DNA of 64,000 nucleotides from Nocardia amamiensis (GTDB lineage: Bacteria; Actinomycetota; Actinomycetes; Mycobacteriales; Mycobacteriaceae). How positions within the stretch are numbered: the stretch's first letter is position 1; every line of letters begins with the position of its first letter. This document shows, piece by piece, positions 8,833 to 21,447 of the stretch. The translations under genes were made by a program, and so were the position numbers. The stretch spans positions 62,001 through 126,000 of the forward strand of contig NZ_JADLQX010000004.1 of assembly GCF_015477605.1 (NCBI RefSeq), given 5' to 3'. The notes under the pieces were generated by a model, which searched no databases, was not told where the DNA came from, and saw only the letters and a program-made list of their open reading frames with translations.

Positions 8833-9148
8833 CCTGGTGCGGGGAGGGGGTGCGCGACACGCATTTCCACACCCCGTCCGCCGTCAGCGGCATCATCCTG
8901 GCGGGAAGGGCCGTGCCAGCGCCGAAGCCGCAACAACGCTGCTGCGCACCGCGAACGTCCCCATCGTTACCGGCGGTGCCGACCTGTGCGGGATCCTGTG
9001 TGCGGCCTCGACCACCCGAGGACGACAGCGCCGGACAACTTTTCGCCGTCGACCGCCTCGCGGGTTCCACCTGGTGGTGCAACGGCACGGCACTTCCGAT
9101 TATCCCGGCCTCCGTACCGCGACGTTCGGAAAAGCGCCGAGGGAAGGA
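8833..9148. other. Intergenic stretch with no recognisable gene
   Basis: About 316 bases between two convergent genes. The open frames here are shadows without start signals. No clear terminator hairpin with a U-tract and no repeat was seen. Confidence 0.4.
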
Positions 9149-9547
9149 TTACTGCTGCGGCGGGTAGGGCTGCTGGTATTGCTGCTGTGGCTGGTATTGC
9201 TGCTGCTGTGGCTGGTAGGGCTGTTGATACGGCTGCTGCTGCGGGTACTGCTGCTGATACGGCTGCTGCTGATACAGCTGTTGTTGTGGATACTGCTGCG
9301 GCGGATACTGCTGCTGAGGCTGGTTCGAGTTCGATTTCCCTCGTTTGCTCAGCCAGATCACCAAGCCGATCACCACGGCGACGACGCCGAGGCACAGGAT
9401 CAGGCCTCCGATCGAGAAGCCTTTACCGCTGCTACGGCTGCGGCGTCGTGCTTCGGTGGCGTCCAGAGCGACGGTCCACACATTCGCGTCGGACCAGGCG
9501 TGCGGGTCGAGCACTGCGGCGTTGGTCAGGACGTCGGCATAGGTCAT
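9149..9547 (-). CDS. Small single-pass membrane protein with Gln/Tyr/Pro-rich tail
   Basis: 132 residues. The N-terminal 35 residues ('VLDPHAWSDANVWTVALDA') are followed by basic residues and one membrane helix (about 45-65, 'GGLILCLGVVAVVIGLVIWL'). A tail of about 55 residues is composed almost only of Gln, Tyr and Pro in repeats such as 'QQPYQQQYPQQ'. The tail should be disordered; on which side of the membrane it lies is not certain. The ATG follows a G-rich stretch on its strand. Function unknown; it sits downstream of hemH but about 75 bases away. Confidence 0.75.
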   Translation of the reverse strand: MTYADVLTNAAVLDPHAWSDANVWTVALDATEARRRSRSSGKGFSIGGLILCLGVVAVVIGLVIWLSKRGKSNSNQPQQQYPPQQYPQQQLYQQQPYQQQYPQQQPYQQPYQPQQQQYQPQQQYQQPYPPQQ

Positions 9548-9621
9548 TGATCACTACCCCCGTAGGTATCGGTTTCGAATAGGTCTCAGGCGCAGATGGA
9601 TGCTATCGCGTGCGCTCGACG

Positions 9622-10695
9622 TCAATTCCCAGCAGTGGGACGGCGAATCGGCGCGCAGCAGCCGGGCGCGCACGGGGCGCCGTTGCGGGTGCAGCCGTAT
9701 CCGGGCACGCCGCCGAGCCGACGAGGTTCGGCATCGCCCAGATGCTCGGAGATCAGTTCGACGACCAGCTTCGCGAAGCGAGGATCGGCACCGGGCGTGG
9801 CAACCCGCGAAAACCCCATGCCGAGTTCGGCGGCCCGCTGCGCGGCCTCGTTGTCGAGATCCCAGATGACCTCGAGATGATCGGAGACGAAGCCGACCGG
9901 ACAGACGACGACGGCTTCGACACCTTTGGCGGCGAGGTCGTCCAGATGGTCGACGATGTCCGGTTCCAGCCACGGCACCTGCGGCGGACCGGAACGTGAC
10001 TGCCAGACCAGGTCGTAGTCGGTGAAACCGGTCGCCGCGGCACACAATCGGGCAGCCTCGGCGACCTGACGGCTGTAGAGCCTGCCGCCGTCGGGCGGCG
10101 GGCCCGCGGCGGCGTCGGCGGACACCGGAACGGAATGAGCGGTGAACACCAGTCGAGCTACGGCCCGCTGGTCGACCGGAAGCCCCTCCCGCGCAATGTG
10201 AATCGCGTCGGCGAACGCCTCGATCAGCAGCGGGTGGTCGAAGTACTGACGCAGTTTCACCAGTTCCGGCGCGCCGTCACCGAACGCCGCACGAGCTCTG
10301 GCGATGTCCTCGTGATATTGCAGACAGCCGGAGTATCCACCCCACGCCGAGGTCGGGAAGACCAGCGCGGAGCCGACACCGTCGGCGGCCATCCGCGCGA
10401 CCGTGTCCTCCACCATGGGATGCCAATTCCGGTTACCGAAATAGACCGGCAGATCCAGTCCCGCGGCGGCCAATTCCGCCTCAACCGCCGTGATGATGTC
10501 CCGGTTGAGCGCATTGATCGGGGAAACGCCGCCGAAGTGCAGATAGTGCTCGGCGACCGCGTCGAGGCGCTCGCGCGGCACTCCTCTGCCGCGAGTGACA
10601 TTCTCCAGGAACGGCATCACGTCCTCGGGCCGTTCCGGACCGCCGAAGGACAGCAGCAACAGCGCGTCGACGGCCCGAACCACGGTGTCTCCCAT
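9622..10695 (-). CDS. hemH: Ferrochelatase (coproporphyrin ferrochelatase type)
   Basis: 357-residue enzyme that inserts Fe2+ into the porphyrin late in haem synthesis. In actinobacteria the substrate is coproporphyrin III (CpfC). '[20 protein letters not shown]' is the family N terminus, '[16 protein letters not shown]' and 'FTAHSVPV' are active-site regions, and '[19 protein letters not shown]' is the strongly conserved C-terminal motif. Four cysteines in '[15 protein letters not shown]' at the end fit the [2Fe-2S]-binding tail known for mycobacterial ferrochelatases. It starts eight bases after inhA in the same direction without a clear ribosome site, so translation may be coupled. Confidence 0.96.
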   Translation of the reverse strand: MGDTVVRAVDALLLLSFGGPERPEDVMPFLENVTRGRGVPRERLDAVAEHYLHFGGVSPINALNRDIITAVEAELAAAGLDLPVYFGNRNWHPMVEDTVARMAADGVGSALVFPTSAWGGYSGCLQYHEDIARARAAFGDGAPELVKLRQYFDHPLLIEAFADAIHIAREGLPVDQRAVARLVFTAHSVPVSADAAAGPPPDGGRLYSRQVAEAARLCAAATGFTDYDLVWQSRSGPPQVPWLEPDIVDHLDDLAAKGVEAVVVCPVGFVSDHLEVIWDLDNEAAQRAAELGMGFSRVATPGADPRFAKLVVELISEHLGDAEPRRLGGVPGYGCTRNGAPCAPGCCAPIRRPTAGN

Positions 10696-10703
10696 CGGAC
10701 GGC

Positions 10704-11540
10704 TCAGTTCATCGCCATGTTCTCCGGGAACCAGGTGTTGTGGCTGGCTCCGCCGTCGACGTAGATGATCGAGCCGGTGGTCCCAGGCAGCCAGTCCGAC
10801 AGCAGCGCGACGATCGACTTCGCCACCACCGTGGGATCGTCGACGTCCCAGCCGATCGGCGACGCGCCGTCCCAGTAGGTGTTGAGCTGGTTGAGCTTGG
10901 CGGCATCGTCGGTCGCGGTGCCCGCGATCGCCTTGGCGGCCAGCGTCTTGATCGGACCGGCCGCGATGAGGTTGGAGCGGACCTTCTTGGCCGTGCCCAC
11001 TTCTCGTGCCACGTACCGGTTCACCGACTCCAACGCCGCCTTGGCCACGCCCATCCAGTTGTAGTACGGCATCGCGGTGCGCGGATCGAAGTCCATGCCC
11101 ACGATCGAGCCGCCCTCGTTCATCACCGGCAGCACCGCGCGCGACAGCGACGCGTAGCTCCACGCCGAGATCTCGAACGCCTTCGCGGCGTCCGGTCCCG
11201 GACCATCGAGGAACGGCCGAGCCTCCGGCCCCATCAGGGTGCGGGGGGCGAACGCGATCGAGTGCAGCACCCCGTCGACACCCTCGGGCGCCAGCTCCCG
11301 CAGCTTGTCGGCCAGCCCGGCGAGGTCCTCCTCGCTGGTGACGTCGAGCCCGATGGCAGGCGGGACTTCCTGGGGCAGCCGCTTGGCGATCCGATCGATC
11401 AGCCGCAGCCGCTCCGGGATGCCGGTGATGATCACCTTCGCGCCCTGCTCCTGCGCGACCGCCGCCGCGTGGAACGCGATCGACGAATCGGTGATGATGC
11501 CGGTGACCAGAATGGTCTTGCCTTCGAGCAGTCCGCCCAT
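10704..11540 (-). CDS. inhA: NADH-dependent enoyl-ACP reductase
   Basis: 278 residues, the FAS-II enoyl reductase of mycolic acid synthesis. It opens with '[18 protein letters not shown]', the NADH-binding strand, and Ile21 and Ser94 ('VLHSIAF'), positions tied to isoniazid resistance in M. tuberculosis, are the wild-type residues. The catalytic pair is Tyr160 and Lys167 in '[14 protein letters not shown]'; '[11 protein letters not shown]' is also diagnostic. Co-directional with fabG1 86 bases upstream and hemH eight bases downstream, the mycobacterial order. AGGAG lies 12 bases before the ATG, a rather long spacing. Confidence 0.97.
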   Translation of the reverse strand: MGGLLEGKTILVTGIITDSSIAFHAAAVAQEQGAKVIITGIPERLRLIDRIAKRLPQEVPPAIGLDVTSEEDLAGLADKLRELAPEGVDGVLHSIAFAPRTLMGPEARPFLDGPGPDAAKAFEISAWSYASLSRAVLPVMNEGGSIVGMDFDPRTAMPYYNWMGVAKAALESVNRYVAREVGTAKKVRSNLIAAGPIKTLAAKAIAGTATDDAAKLNQLNTYWDGASPIGWDVDDPTVVAKSIVALLSDWLPGTTGSIIYVDGGASHNTWFPENMAMN

Positions 11541-11626
11541 GGGTTCTCGGTTCTCCTGAAATCTCGGATGGTGAGTTGGCTGCGGGCGGCCGGGACCGGC
11601 CGCGCTACGCTACGCGTTCGGTCTGG

Positions 11627-12409
<783 letters not shown>

Positions 12410-12504
12410 TCACACCCGGAGTTGTCGGTGAAACAGCTGGGCGGCAGCCCGCGACGAGGCGAGCCCTACTGGGCGGGACGGACATCGGGACGCGACCGGT
12501 GGCG

Positions 12505-13506
12505 CTAGGGCAGACGCTGGCGGTACAGCAGCCCGATGACGATTCCCGCCGCGATGACCAGGAGTCCGAGCAGCAGCCACGGACGGCTGGCGTCGCCTCT
12601 GGTCAGCTCGTAACCGATCTGCTGCTCCAAGGTGTCGTAGACCCTGGTCAGCTCCTGCAAGGAGGACGCGGAGTAGAACTCGCCGCTGGACAGCCGGGCG
12701 AGCTCGCGCATGGCGTCGTCGTCCACCGGCACCCGCACCTGCTCGCGGCTGCCGTCCTCGCGGGGAATCTCGACGACGCCCCAGCTGGTGCCGAACGAGA
12801 TGGTGGAGATCGGGACGTTCTTGGTCTTCGCGAGCCGGGCGGCTACGTACTCGTGCCGCGGATTGTCGACGTCCTCGAACGCGGGGACGGTCTGTTTCCC
12901 GTCCGACATCAGCACGATCCGAGCCGGTGGCGGTTCCTGCGCTCCGCCGAGAACCGTGGCCAGCGTATCGATCGCCTGCAGCGCGGTGAGAATGCCTTCG
13001 CCCGTCGCGGTGCGCTCGGCGAGCCGCACGTTGTCGATCGCCGCCTTGACCGCTTCATGGTTCGTGGTGGGCGACACCATCACCGAGGCGGTGCCCGCGA
13101 AGGTGACGAAACCGATGTTCACGCCCTCCGGCAGACCGTCGACGAACTCCTTACCCGCCTTCTTCGCGACCTGGATCCGGCTCGGCGCCACGTCGGTCGC
13201 CTCCATCGACAGCGACACGTCCATCACCAGCATGACGGTGGCGCGGTTGCGCGGCACCTTCTTGACCGCCGTCGGCCCCGCCGCGGCGACGGTGAGAAAC
13301 ACCAGACCGACCAGCAGCAGCGCGACGGCCACGTGCCGGAACGGGCTCGGCCGGGACGGAGCGACCTTCTCCAGCAGCTCCATATTGGTGAACGTCAGCA
13401 TGTGCTTGCGCCGGTTGCGCTGCACCAGGACGTAGCCGAGCGCGATCAACGCGATGACGGCGAGGAATCCGAGCCAGATCTGCGCGGTGAAATGCGAAAT
13501 ACTCAC
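12505..13506 (-). CDS. Membrane-anchored von Willebrand factor A domain protein
   Basis: 333 residues with membrane helices at about 8-28, 58-77 and 305-327. Between the last two is a VWA domain with an intact MIDAS motif (D96-V-S98-L-S100; 'VMLVMDVSLSMEATD'). This is the BatA-like partner of MoxR AAA+ ATPases and corresponds to Rv1481. Its GTG start overlaps the stop of the DUF58 gene by four bases (GTGA), so translation is coupled. Confidence 0.93.
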   Translation of the reverse strand: MSISHFTAQIWLGFLAVIALIALGYVLVQRNRRKHMLTFTNMELLEKVAPSRPSPFRHVAVALLLVGLVFLTVAAAGPTAVKKVPRNRATVMLVMDVSLSMEATDVAPSRIQVAKKAGKEFVDGLPEGVNIGFVTFAGTASVMVSPTTNHEAVKAAIDNVRLAERTATGEGILTALQAIDTLATVLGGAQEPPPARIVLMSDGKQTVPAFEDVDNPRHEYVAARLAKTKNVPISTISFGTSWGVVEIPREDGSREQVRVPVDDDAMRELARLSSGEFYSASSLQELTRVYDTLEQQIGYELTRGDASRPWLLLGLLVIAAGIVIGLLYRQRLP

Positions 13507-14489
13507 TGACGTGGCACCCGCCCGGTCGGGGCGCCGAAGCTGTGGCGCCGGGTGGACACGAACCGGACCACGTCGGCGATCCAGTCCCGATCGGTTTGCA
13601 GGGTGAGCACCGGAGCGCCGCAGCTGCGCAGGGCCTGTTCGACCTGCTGACGGTGGCGCTGCGCGGCGGCCGCGAAATCGGCGCGCAGGGTGGGCGTCGC
13701 GCTGAACTCGCGGGTGCGCCCGGTCTCCGGGTCATGCAGCACCACGTCGCCGATGTCGGGCAGCGACAGGTCGCGCGGGTCGAGCACCTCGACCGCGAGC
13801 AGGTCGTGCCTGGCGGAGATGGCGCGCAGCGAGCGCTGCCAGTCGATGTCACCCAGGAAGTCGCTGATGATCACCGCGAGCCCGCGTTTGCGCTGCGGGC
13901 GGCGCAGCGATTCGATGCCGCCGCGCAGGTCGCCGCGGACGCCGTCGCGCGCGTGCGGGGTGGTCGCGATGCTGCGCAGCAACGACTGCGCGTGCAGGCG
14001 CCCACCGCGGGCCGGGATGCGGACCAACCGCTCGCCGGTCGCGACGACCGCGCCGATCCGGTTGCCGCCGCCACTGGTCAGATGCGTGATGGCGGCCGCG
14101 GCGGCGATGGCGAGATCGCGCTTCTGGCAGGCCGCGGTGCCGAAGTCGAGGCTGGCCGACAGGTCGACCACCATCCAGGTCTCCAGCTCCCGGTCGGCGA
14201 TCATCTGCCGCACGTGCGGGTGGGTGGTGCGGGCGGTGACCGACCAATCCATCTGGCGCACATCGTCACCCGGCTGGTACACGCGCGCCTCGCCTGGCTC
14301 GGAGCCGGGCCCCGGAATGAGTCCGAGGTGATCACCGTGCAGCACGCCGTCGAGTCTGCGGCGCACGGTGAGCTCGAGGGTCTTCAGCGCGACCGAGAGC
14401 CGGGGGTCGGTCAGCTCCCCTGCGTGAAAGGACGGTGGTGCGTGCGACGACATCGGCACTGGCGCGACCGGATCCGATGCCGAGGTCAC
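13503..14489 (-). CDS. DUF58 domain protein
   Basis: 328 residues, soluble. The DUF58 signature 'YQPGDDVRQMDWSVTART' is present, followed by a VWA-like fold ('TWMVVDLSASLDFG', 'AVIISDFLGDIDW'). It lies between moxR and the VWA gene with GTGA overlaps on both sides, the standard MoxR-DUF58-VWA module thought to act in folding or metal insertion of envelope proteins. The GTG start at 14489 is set by the overlap; the internal ATG 11 codons later is an alternative. Confidence 0.93.
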   Translation of the reverse strand: MTSASDPVAPVPMSSHAPPSFHAGELTDPRLSVALKTLELTVRRRLDGVLHGDHLGLIPGPGSEPGEARVYQPGDDVRQMDWSVTARTTHPHVRQMIADRELETWMVVDLSASLDFGTAACQKRDLAIAAAAAITHLTSGGGNRIGAVVATGERLVRIPARGGRLHAQSLLRSIATTPHARDGVRGDLRGGIESLRRPQRKRGLAVIISDFLGDIDWQRSLRAISARHDLLAVEVLDPRDLSLPDIGDVVLHDPETGRTREFSATPTLRADFAAAAQRHRQQVEQALRSCGAPVLTLQTDRDWIADVVRFVSTRRHSFGAPTGRVPRQ

Positions 14490-15649
14490 TTCGGCGGGAT
14501 GGTGCCCGCGGGCTGCGACGGCTGCCCGTTCGGCGGCTGCGGCACGGCCTGCTGCTGCGGCGGCTGCGGAATCTGCGGCTGCGGCGCGCTCGGCGCGGCG
14601 GCGGGCGCGACGGCCTGCGGCGCGACCTGCGGCAGGCCGACGGTCTGCAGCACGCGCTTGATCACGTCCTCCGGACTGATCTCGTCGGCGAGCGCGTCGT
14701 AGGACAGCACCAGCCGGTGGCGCAGCACGTCCGGGATCACCTCGACGACGTCCTGCGGCACCACGTAGTCGCGGCCGCGGATCAGCGCGACGGCACGGGC
14801 CGCCGCGATGATCCCGAGGCTGGCGCGCGGCGACGCGCCGTAGGAGATCCAGCTGGCCACGTCCTGCATGCCGAAGTCGGCCGGCGTGCGGGTCGCCGTG
14901 ATCACCCGGACCACGTAGTCCACCAGGGCGTGGTGGACGAAGGTGTTGGCCGCGACCTTCTGCAGACGGATCAAGTCTTCCGGTTGCAGGATCCGGCTCG
15001 CCTCCGGCGGCGTCACGCCCATCCGGTAGATGATCTCGCGCTCCTCCTCCACGGAGGGGTAGTCGACGAGAAGCTTGAACAGGAAGCGGTCGCGCTGCGC
15101 CTCGGGCAGCGGGTACACGCCCTCGCTCTCGATCGGGTTCTGTGTCGCCATGACCAGGAAGGGATCCGGCATCGGATAGGTCTTGCCGCCGATCGACACG
15201 TGCCGCTCGGCCATCACCTCGAGCAGCGCCGACTGCACCTTGGCCGGGGCGCGGTTGATCTCGTCGGCGAGCACGAAGTTCGCGACGACCGGGCCGAGTT
15301 CGGTGTCGAATTCCTCCCGGCCCTGGCGATAGATGCGGGTACCGATGAGGTCGGTCGGGACCAGGTCGGGAGTGAACTGGACGCGCGCGAACGAACCGCC
15401 GACCACCTTGGCGAAGGTCTCCACGGCCAGGGTCTTCGCGATACCGGGAACGCCTTCGAGCAGCACGTGACCACGCGCGAGCACACCGACCAGCAGTCGT
15501 TCGACCAGGCGATCCTGGCCCACGATCACTCGCTTGACCTCGTAGATCGCCTTCTCCAGGGTCTGGACGTCACGCTCGAGGGTGCTGGGCGCGGAGGCCG
15601 GCGCATCCTTTGCCAGGTTCGCCCCACTCACACCGTCCGTCGAAGTCAC
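14486..15649 (-). CDS. moxR: MoxR-family AAA+ ATPase
   Basis: 387 residues. Walker A is GVPGIAKT (66-73), Walker B 'VLADE' (126-130), and sensor-1 Asn171 lies in 'MATQNP'. The C-terminal 50 residues form a Pro/Gln/Ala-rich tail ('QPQIPQPPQQQ'). MoxR ATPases act as chaperones together with DUF58 and VWA proteins, here the next two overlapping genes. The GTG start (VTSTDG) was preferred because AGCGGGG lies five to six bases before it; the ATG two codons upstream has no such spacing. First gene of the operon after the ripA-like gene, 140 bases away. Confidence 0.94.
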   Translation of the reverse strand: MTSTDGVSGANLAKDAPASAPSTLERDVQTLEKAIYEVKRVIVGQDRLVERLLVGVLARGHVLLEGVPGIAKTLAVETFAKVVGGSFARVQFTPDLVPTDLIGTRIYRQGREEFDTELGPVVANFVLADEINRAPAKVQSALLEVMAERHVSIGGKTYPMPDPFLVMATQNPIESEGVYPLPEAQRDRFLFKLLVDYPSVEEEREIIYRMGVTPPEASRILQPEDLIRLQKVAANTFVHHALVDYVVRVITATRTPADFGMQDVASWISYGASPRASLGIIAAARAVALIRGRDYVVPQDVVEVIPDVLRHRLVLSYDALADEISPEDVIKRVLQTVGLPQVAPQAVAPAAAPSAPQPQIPQPPQQQAVPQPPNGQPSQPAGTIPPK

Positions 15650-15790
15650 CAACATCCCCGCTTTCGCCTTGGTCCTGTGCGTGCTGCCACAACTATTCCA
15701 GGTAATCACGGCCTGTGCCGCAACGGGACCCGACATGACGGGAATTCGACGCGCTTCCGACTCGCGGCGCCACCCGGAATGTCCGATATG

Positions 15791-17203
15791 TCAGGAGACT
15801 ATGCGCACCGCATAGGGCATGATTCCGCTTTCGCGGACCGGGGACACCTTCACCACATCGCCGGACTGAGGCGCCTCTACCATCTTGCCGTCACCGAGAT
15901 ACAGCGCCACGTGCTGACTGCCGTTCGGACCCCAGAACAGCATGTCGCCGCGCTCTCGCTCATCGACCGGCACCCTGGTCCCCGCGTTGTACTGGTAGCC
16001 GCTGTAGTGCGGCAGCGAAACCCCGATGCCCGCGAAGGCGTAGACCATCAGACCGGAGCAATCGAAGCCGACCTTGTCGTAGTCGCCGTGAGTATCGGCG
16101 ACGCCGCCGTCGCGGATGCCGAGCGTGGGCCCGGCTTCGTCGCCGCCGCCCCAGGCATAGGTGACGCCCAGCTGCGACATCGCCCGGTCGACCACGATCC
16201 CGATCGCCGCCGAACCACCGACCGAGTCCGGCCGGGGCGCACTCCGGCGCGGCGGCGGCGCATCCTCCAGCTGGGTGTGCGGGCGCTTGCCGGTGCCGAG
16301 CTGGGCGGCGCGGTCCCTGGCGGCCTGATCACCGGCCGCGCGGGCGGCGGCGGCCGCCGCGGCCGCGCGCACGACCGCCTCCTCCGCCTTGCGCTGCGCG
16401 TCCCAGGCCAGATAGGCGTCGCGCTGATCCCGCAGACCGGCCACGTTGTGGCGCGCCAGATCCAGCCTGCCCTGCGCGTCCTGGCGCCTGCGCAGCAGGT
16501 CGTCGCGCTGGGCGGCTTGGTGGTCGAGCTCGGCCTTCGCCGCGGCCACCGCGTTCTCCGCGTCGGTCTTGCGCGCCGCGGCGACGGCGGCGGCCGCGTC
16601 GGCGGCCGCCTTCGCCTGCCGGGCGGCGGAATTCTTGTTGCCGTGATCGATTTGGGCCCGGCGCAGGCCGTCTAGCACCTGCTGCCGGTTCTTGGAGACC
16701 AGCTCGAGCAGCTGAGCACGGTCGAGCGCGGCCGCCGGGGTGGCGGCCGCGAGGTAGGTGATCATCGAATCGGAACCGGGCCGGGTGTAGACCTGGGTGG
16801 CGAACTGGTCGAAGTTGTGCCGCGCCTGGCCGACTCGCGTTCCGGCGTCGGCCAGTGCGTGCTTGGTATCGGCGACGACCACGGCCGCCGCGTCGGCGGC
16901 ATCCCGCGCGTTCTGCAGGTCGACCAGCGCCCGGTTGACGTCTTCCCGGCGCTGCGCGACCACGTCGTCGAGTTGCCGCAGCTGGTCGTCGGCGGCGGCG
17001 ACCTGGTTGATGAGCGTGCCCACCTCGGCGACCCCGGCGTCGACCTGCGCCCCGGCCTGGGAGATCTGCGCGTCGCTGGGATTTGGCGGAGGAGGCGGCA
17101 CAGCGGCGACCGGTCCGGCGGTGACCACCGTGGCGACCGATATCAGCAATCCCATAGCGACCCATAGCGGGCGCCGATCGGCTAGCTCGCCGTTGTTGCG
17201 CAT
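15791..17203 (-). CDS. ripA: RipA-like peptidoglycan endopeptidase (NlpC/P60)
   Basis: 470 residues: signal peptide (about 12-34), a long coiled-coil region (about 45-300, rich in Ala, Arg, Gln and Asp) that autoinhibits such enzymes, a Pro-rich linker, and a C-terminal NlpC/P60 domain. The catalytic triad is Cys382 ('DCSGLMVYA'), His431 ('QHVALYLG') and Glu443 ('MVEAP'), almost the numbering of M. tuberculosis RipA. It cleaves stem peptides during septum splitting. There is only one such gene here, whereas M. tuberculosis has ripA-ripB. The ATG at 17203 was chosen for GGAGG four bases upstream. Confidence 0.94.
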   Translation of the reverse strand: MRNNGELADRRPLWVAMGLLISVATVVTAGPVAAVPPPPPNPSDAQISQAGAQVDAGVAEVGTLINQVAAADDQLRQLDDVVAQRREDVNRALVDLQNARDAADAAAVVVADTKHALADAGTRVGQARHNFDQFATQVYTRPGSDSMITYLAAATPAAALDRAQLLELVSKNRQQVLDGLRRAQIDHGNKNSAARQAKAAADAAAAVAAARKTDAENAVAAAKAELDHQAAQRDDLLRRRQDAQGRLDLARHNVAGLRDQRDAYLAWDAQRKAEEAVVRAAAAAAAARAAGDQAARDRAAQLGTGKRPHTQLEDAPPPRRSAPRPDSVGGSAAIGIVVDRAMSQLGVTYAWGGGDEAGPTLGIRDGGVADTHGDYDKVGFDCSGLMVYAFAGIGVSLPHYSGYQYNAGTRVPVDERERGDMLFWGPNGSQHVALYLGDGKMVEAPQSGDVVKVSPVRESGIMPYAVRIVS

Positions 17204-17323
17204 CACACCTCCCATGGACCGGATTCCGGTAATGCCTCACGGGCATCAGGCGAACCATGACGCACTGTGGTCGACAGATGACCTCCGAAAACACATATTC
17301 CCCATAACGGACCATTCGAACCG

Positions 17324-17343
17324 TATGACACTCGAGTCACATA
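17324..17343 (-). promoter_or_regulatory. 20-bp palindrome at the ripA start region, candidate operator
   Basis: TATGNNACTCGAGTNNCATA reads the same on both strands. It overlaps the predicted transcription start of the ripA-like gene, which suggests a repressor. On the plus strand the second half contains TCACA as in CRP sites (TGTGA-N6-TCACA), but the first half is TGACA, so CRP is only one possibility. Confidence 0.5.
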
Positions 17344-17347
17344 AACA

Positions 17348-17376
17348 ACATCAGTAACACCGGTGAGTGGCGTCAA
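17348..17376 (-). promoter_or_regulatory. Candidate sigma-70-type promoter of ripA-like gene
   Basis: On the minus strand, TTGACG (17376-17371) is followed after 17 bases by TGATGT (17353-17348). The predicted start near 17341 gives a leader of about 138 bases. The -10 is imperfect. Confidence 0.4.
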
Positions 17377-17587
17377 CTATCGATTGCTATAAATTTGCTG
17401 AACTCGGCCAGGCCTTCCGGCAGACAAAACAGACCAACCGGACGGAAAGTTAGCTACTGGGATACTGGAGCCCGGATTGCCACCGAGTGGGGGCCACACC
17501 GCAGCCTTGGTGTGGGGGCAGACCGCGCCAGAATTGCCAGTCGTTCCAAAGTGCTACCGCGGGCGATGCCACGCGGCCGAAGTCAGA

Positions 17588-17608
17588 TCGGCCGGAGAGA
17601 CCGGCCGA
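17588..17608 (-). terminator. Hairpin after the Rv1476-type gene
   Basis: TCGGCCGG and CCGGCCGA form a perfect 8-bp stem around a 5-base loop, 18 bases past the stop codon of the gene at 17626. A second hairpin (CCACACC/GGTGTGG, 17494-17515) follows. The 17204-17625 gap holds only these and the ripA promoter. Confidence 0.5.
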
Positions 17609-17625
17609 GAAGAGGAAGCGCCGAA

Positions 17626-18210
17626 CTAGACGGCTCGAACGTCCGGCGACTCGCCGTCCGGCAAGACCCGGTCGGCGGAGACGCGCCCGGCCGCACGCGC
17701 CCGCCTGGCTTTCATCCAGTACAACCCGGCGATGGCCGCCACCGTTCCGGCCAGCAGCGCGCACGTCATGGCGGACCAGGAGACCGGTTCCGGCGATTCC
17801 AGACGGGCCGCGAAGACGCTCGCCGCCTCGCCGCTGTCGCCGTGCCGGTACTTCGCGGCGTCCTCGGCCCATTCCAGCCGCACCCGGCTGATCGTGTCGC
17901 TGTAGGTGCCGATCCAGTCGTCGCTGAGGACGACGACGGTGCCGTGCTGCGTCTTGCCCACTTCGGTGGCCAGGTCCCGTAGGCTCGAGTCGTGTCCTGG
18001 ATTGCCGGGGACGACCACGATGCTCAGCGGGATTCCTTGGGATCGCGCCTCCGCGGCGATGGCCGCCAACTCCGCTTCATCCTTACCGGTCAGCGTCGCG
18101 ACGTGGTCATCGGCCAGATCGGCGTTGAGCGTGCGCACGGTGTCGGTGGTGAGGTTCGGCGGCAATTCCGCGGCCATGGGGGTGAAAACCGAGGTGTGCG
18201 GGGCGGTCAT
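17626..18210 (-). CDS. Rv1476-type membrane protein
   Basis: 194 residues. The soluble N-terminal domain has 'IPLSIVVVPGNPGHDSSLRD' and 'GTVVVLSDDWIGTYSD', resembling a TPM/DUF-like alpha/beta domain. One membrane helix lies near the C terminus ('TCALLAGTVAAIAGLYW') and a basic tail follows. It sits between ripA and divergent acnA as Rv1476 does in M. tuberculosis; function is unknown. The start at 18210 is uncertain, with no good ribosome site; a second ATG lies 11 codons downstream. Confidence 0.8.
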   Translation of the reverse strand: MTAPHTSVFTPMAAELPPNLTTDTVRTLNADLADDHVATLTGKDEAELAAIAAEARSQGIPLSIVVVPGNPGHDSSLRDLATEVGKTQHGTVVVLSDDWIGTYSDTISRVRLEWAEDAAKYRHGDSGEAASVFAARLESPEPVSWSAMTCALLAGTVAAIAGLYWMKARRARAAGRVSADRVLPDGESPDVRAV

Positions 18211-18369
18211 CTTCCATCCGGTCTGTCGAGCCGCATCGGCAACCGAAGCGACAGGCATCCAACACTGCAGGGTCGAGCGAGGTCCCCCTTGCTGGCTCGA
18301 AAGCACAGTACGCGACGGAGTGTCGCATCACCGGCCCACGGCACGCCCAACCGGCCCCCTGGTATTTCA

Positions 18370-18385
18370 CAGGACAAGCGTACTG
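18370..18385 (+). promoter_or_regulatory. AcnR operator in the acnA promoter
   Basis: CAGGACaagCGTACTG matches at every defined base the consensus I recall for AcnR of Corynebacterium glutamicum and mycobacteria (CAGNAC-N4-GTACTG). A -10-like TAGGGT follows at 18387-18392 and TTCACA lies at 18366-18371 (15-base spacer), so a bound repressor would cover the promoter. The acnR gene is downstream of acnA. Confidence 0.7.
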
Positions 18386-18418
18386 TTAGGGTCGTACCGC
18401 GAGGAACCGGCGCCCTAG

Positions 18419-21313
<2,895 letters not shown>

Positions 21314-21325
21314 ACTGTGTTCCGC

Positions 21326-21382
21326 CGACGGTAGGAACCGTCGTAGAAGGGTCCGCGCACCGCATCCGGCGGTGCGCGGACC
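21326..21382 (+). terminator. Double hairpin after acnA
   Basis: CGACGGT/ACCGTCG (21326-21343) is followed by a perfect 14-bp stem, GGTCCGCGCACCGC paired with GCGGTGCGCGGACC (21350-21382, 5-base loop). There is no U-tract, which is common in actinobacteria. It may terminate or attenuate between acnA and acnR. Confidence 0.6.
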
Positions 21383-21447
21383 TCTCCACATTCCGCTTCG
21401 CGCCGCACCGCGCACCGCGCGATGCCCGCTTCCCTCGGAGGAGCCCG

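Noticed and set aside
8836..9550. 237-residue Leu-rich plus-strand frame opposite the Gln/Tyr/Pro-tailed gene
   Set aside because: The Leu/Arg repeats are the reverse reading of the Gln/Pro codon repeats of the minus-strand gene.
17204..17500. c-di-AMP (ydaO-type) riboswitch upstream of the NlpC/P60 gene
   Set aside because: Such leaders precede some actinobacterial cell-wall hydrolase genes, but I could not find the conserved ydaO motifs here; only a palindrome and promoter elements are visible.
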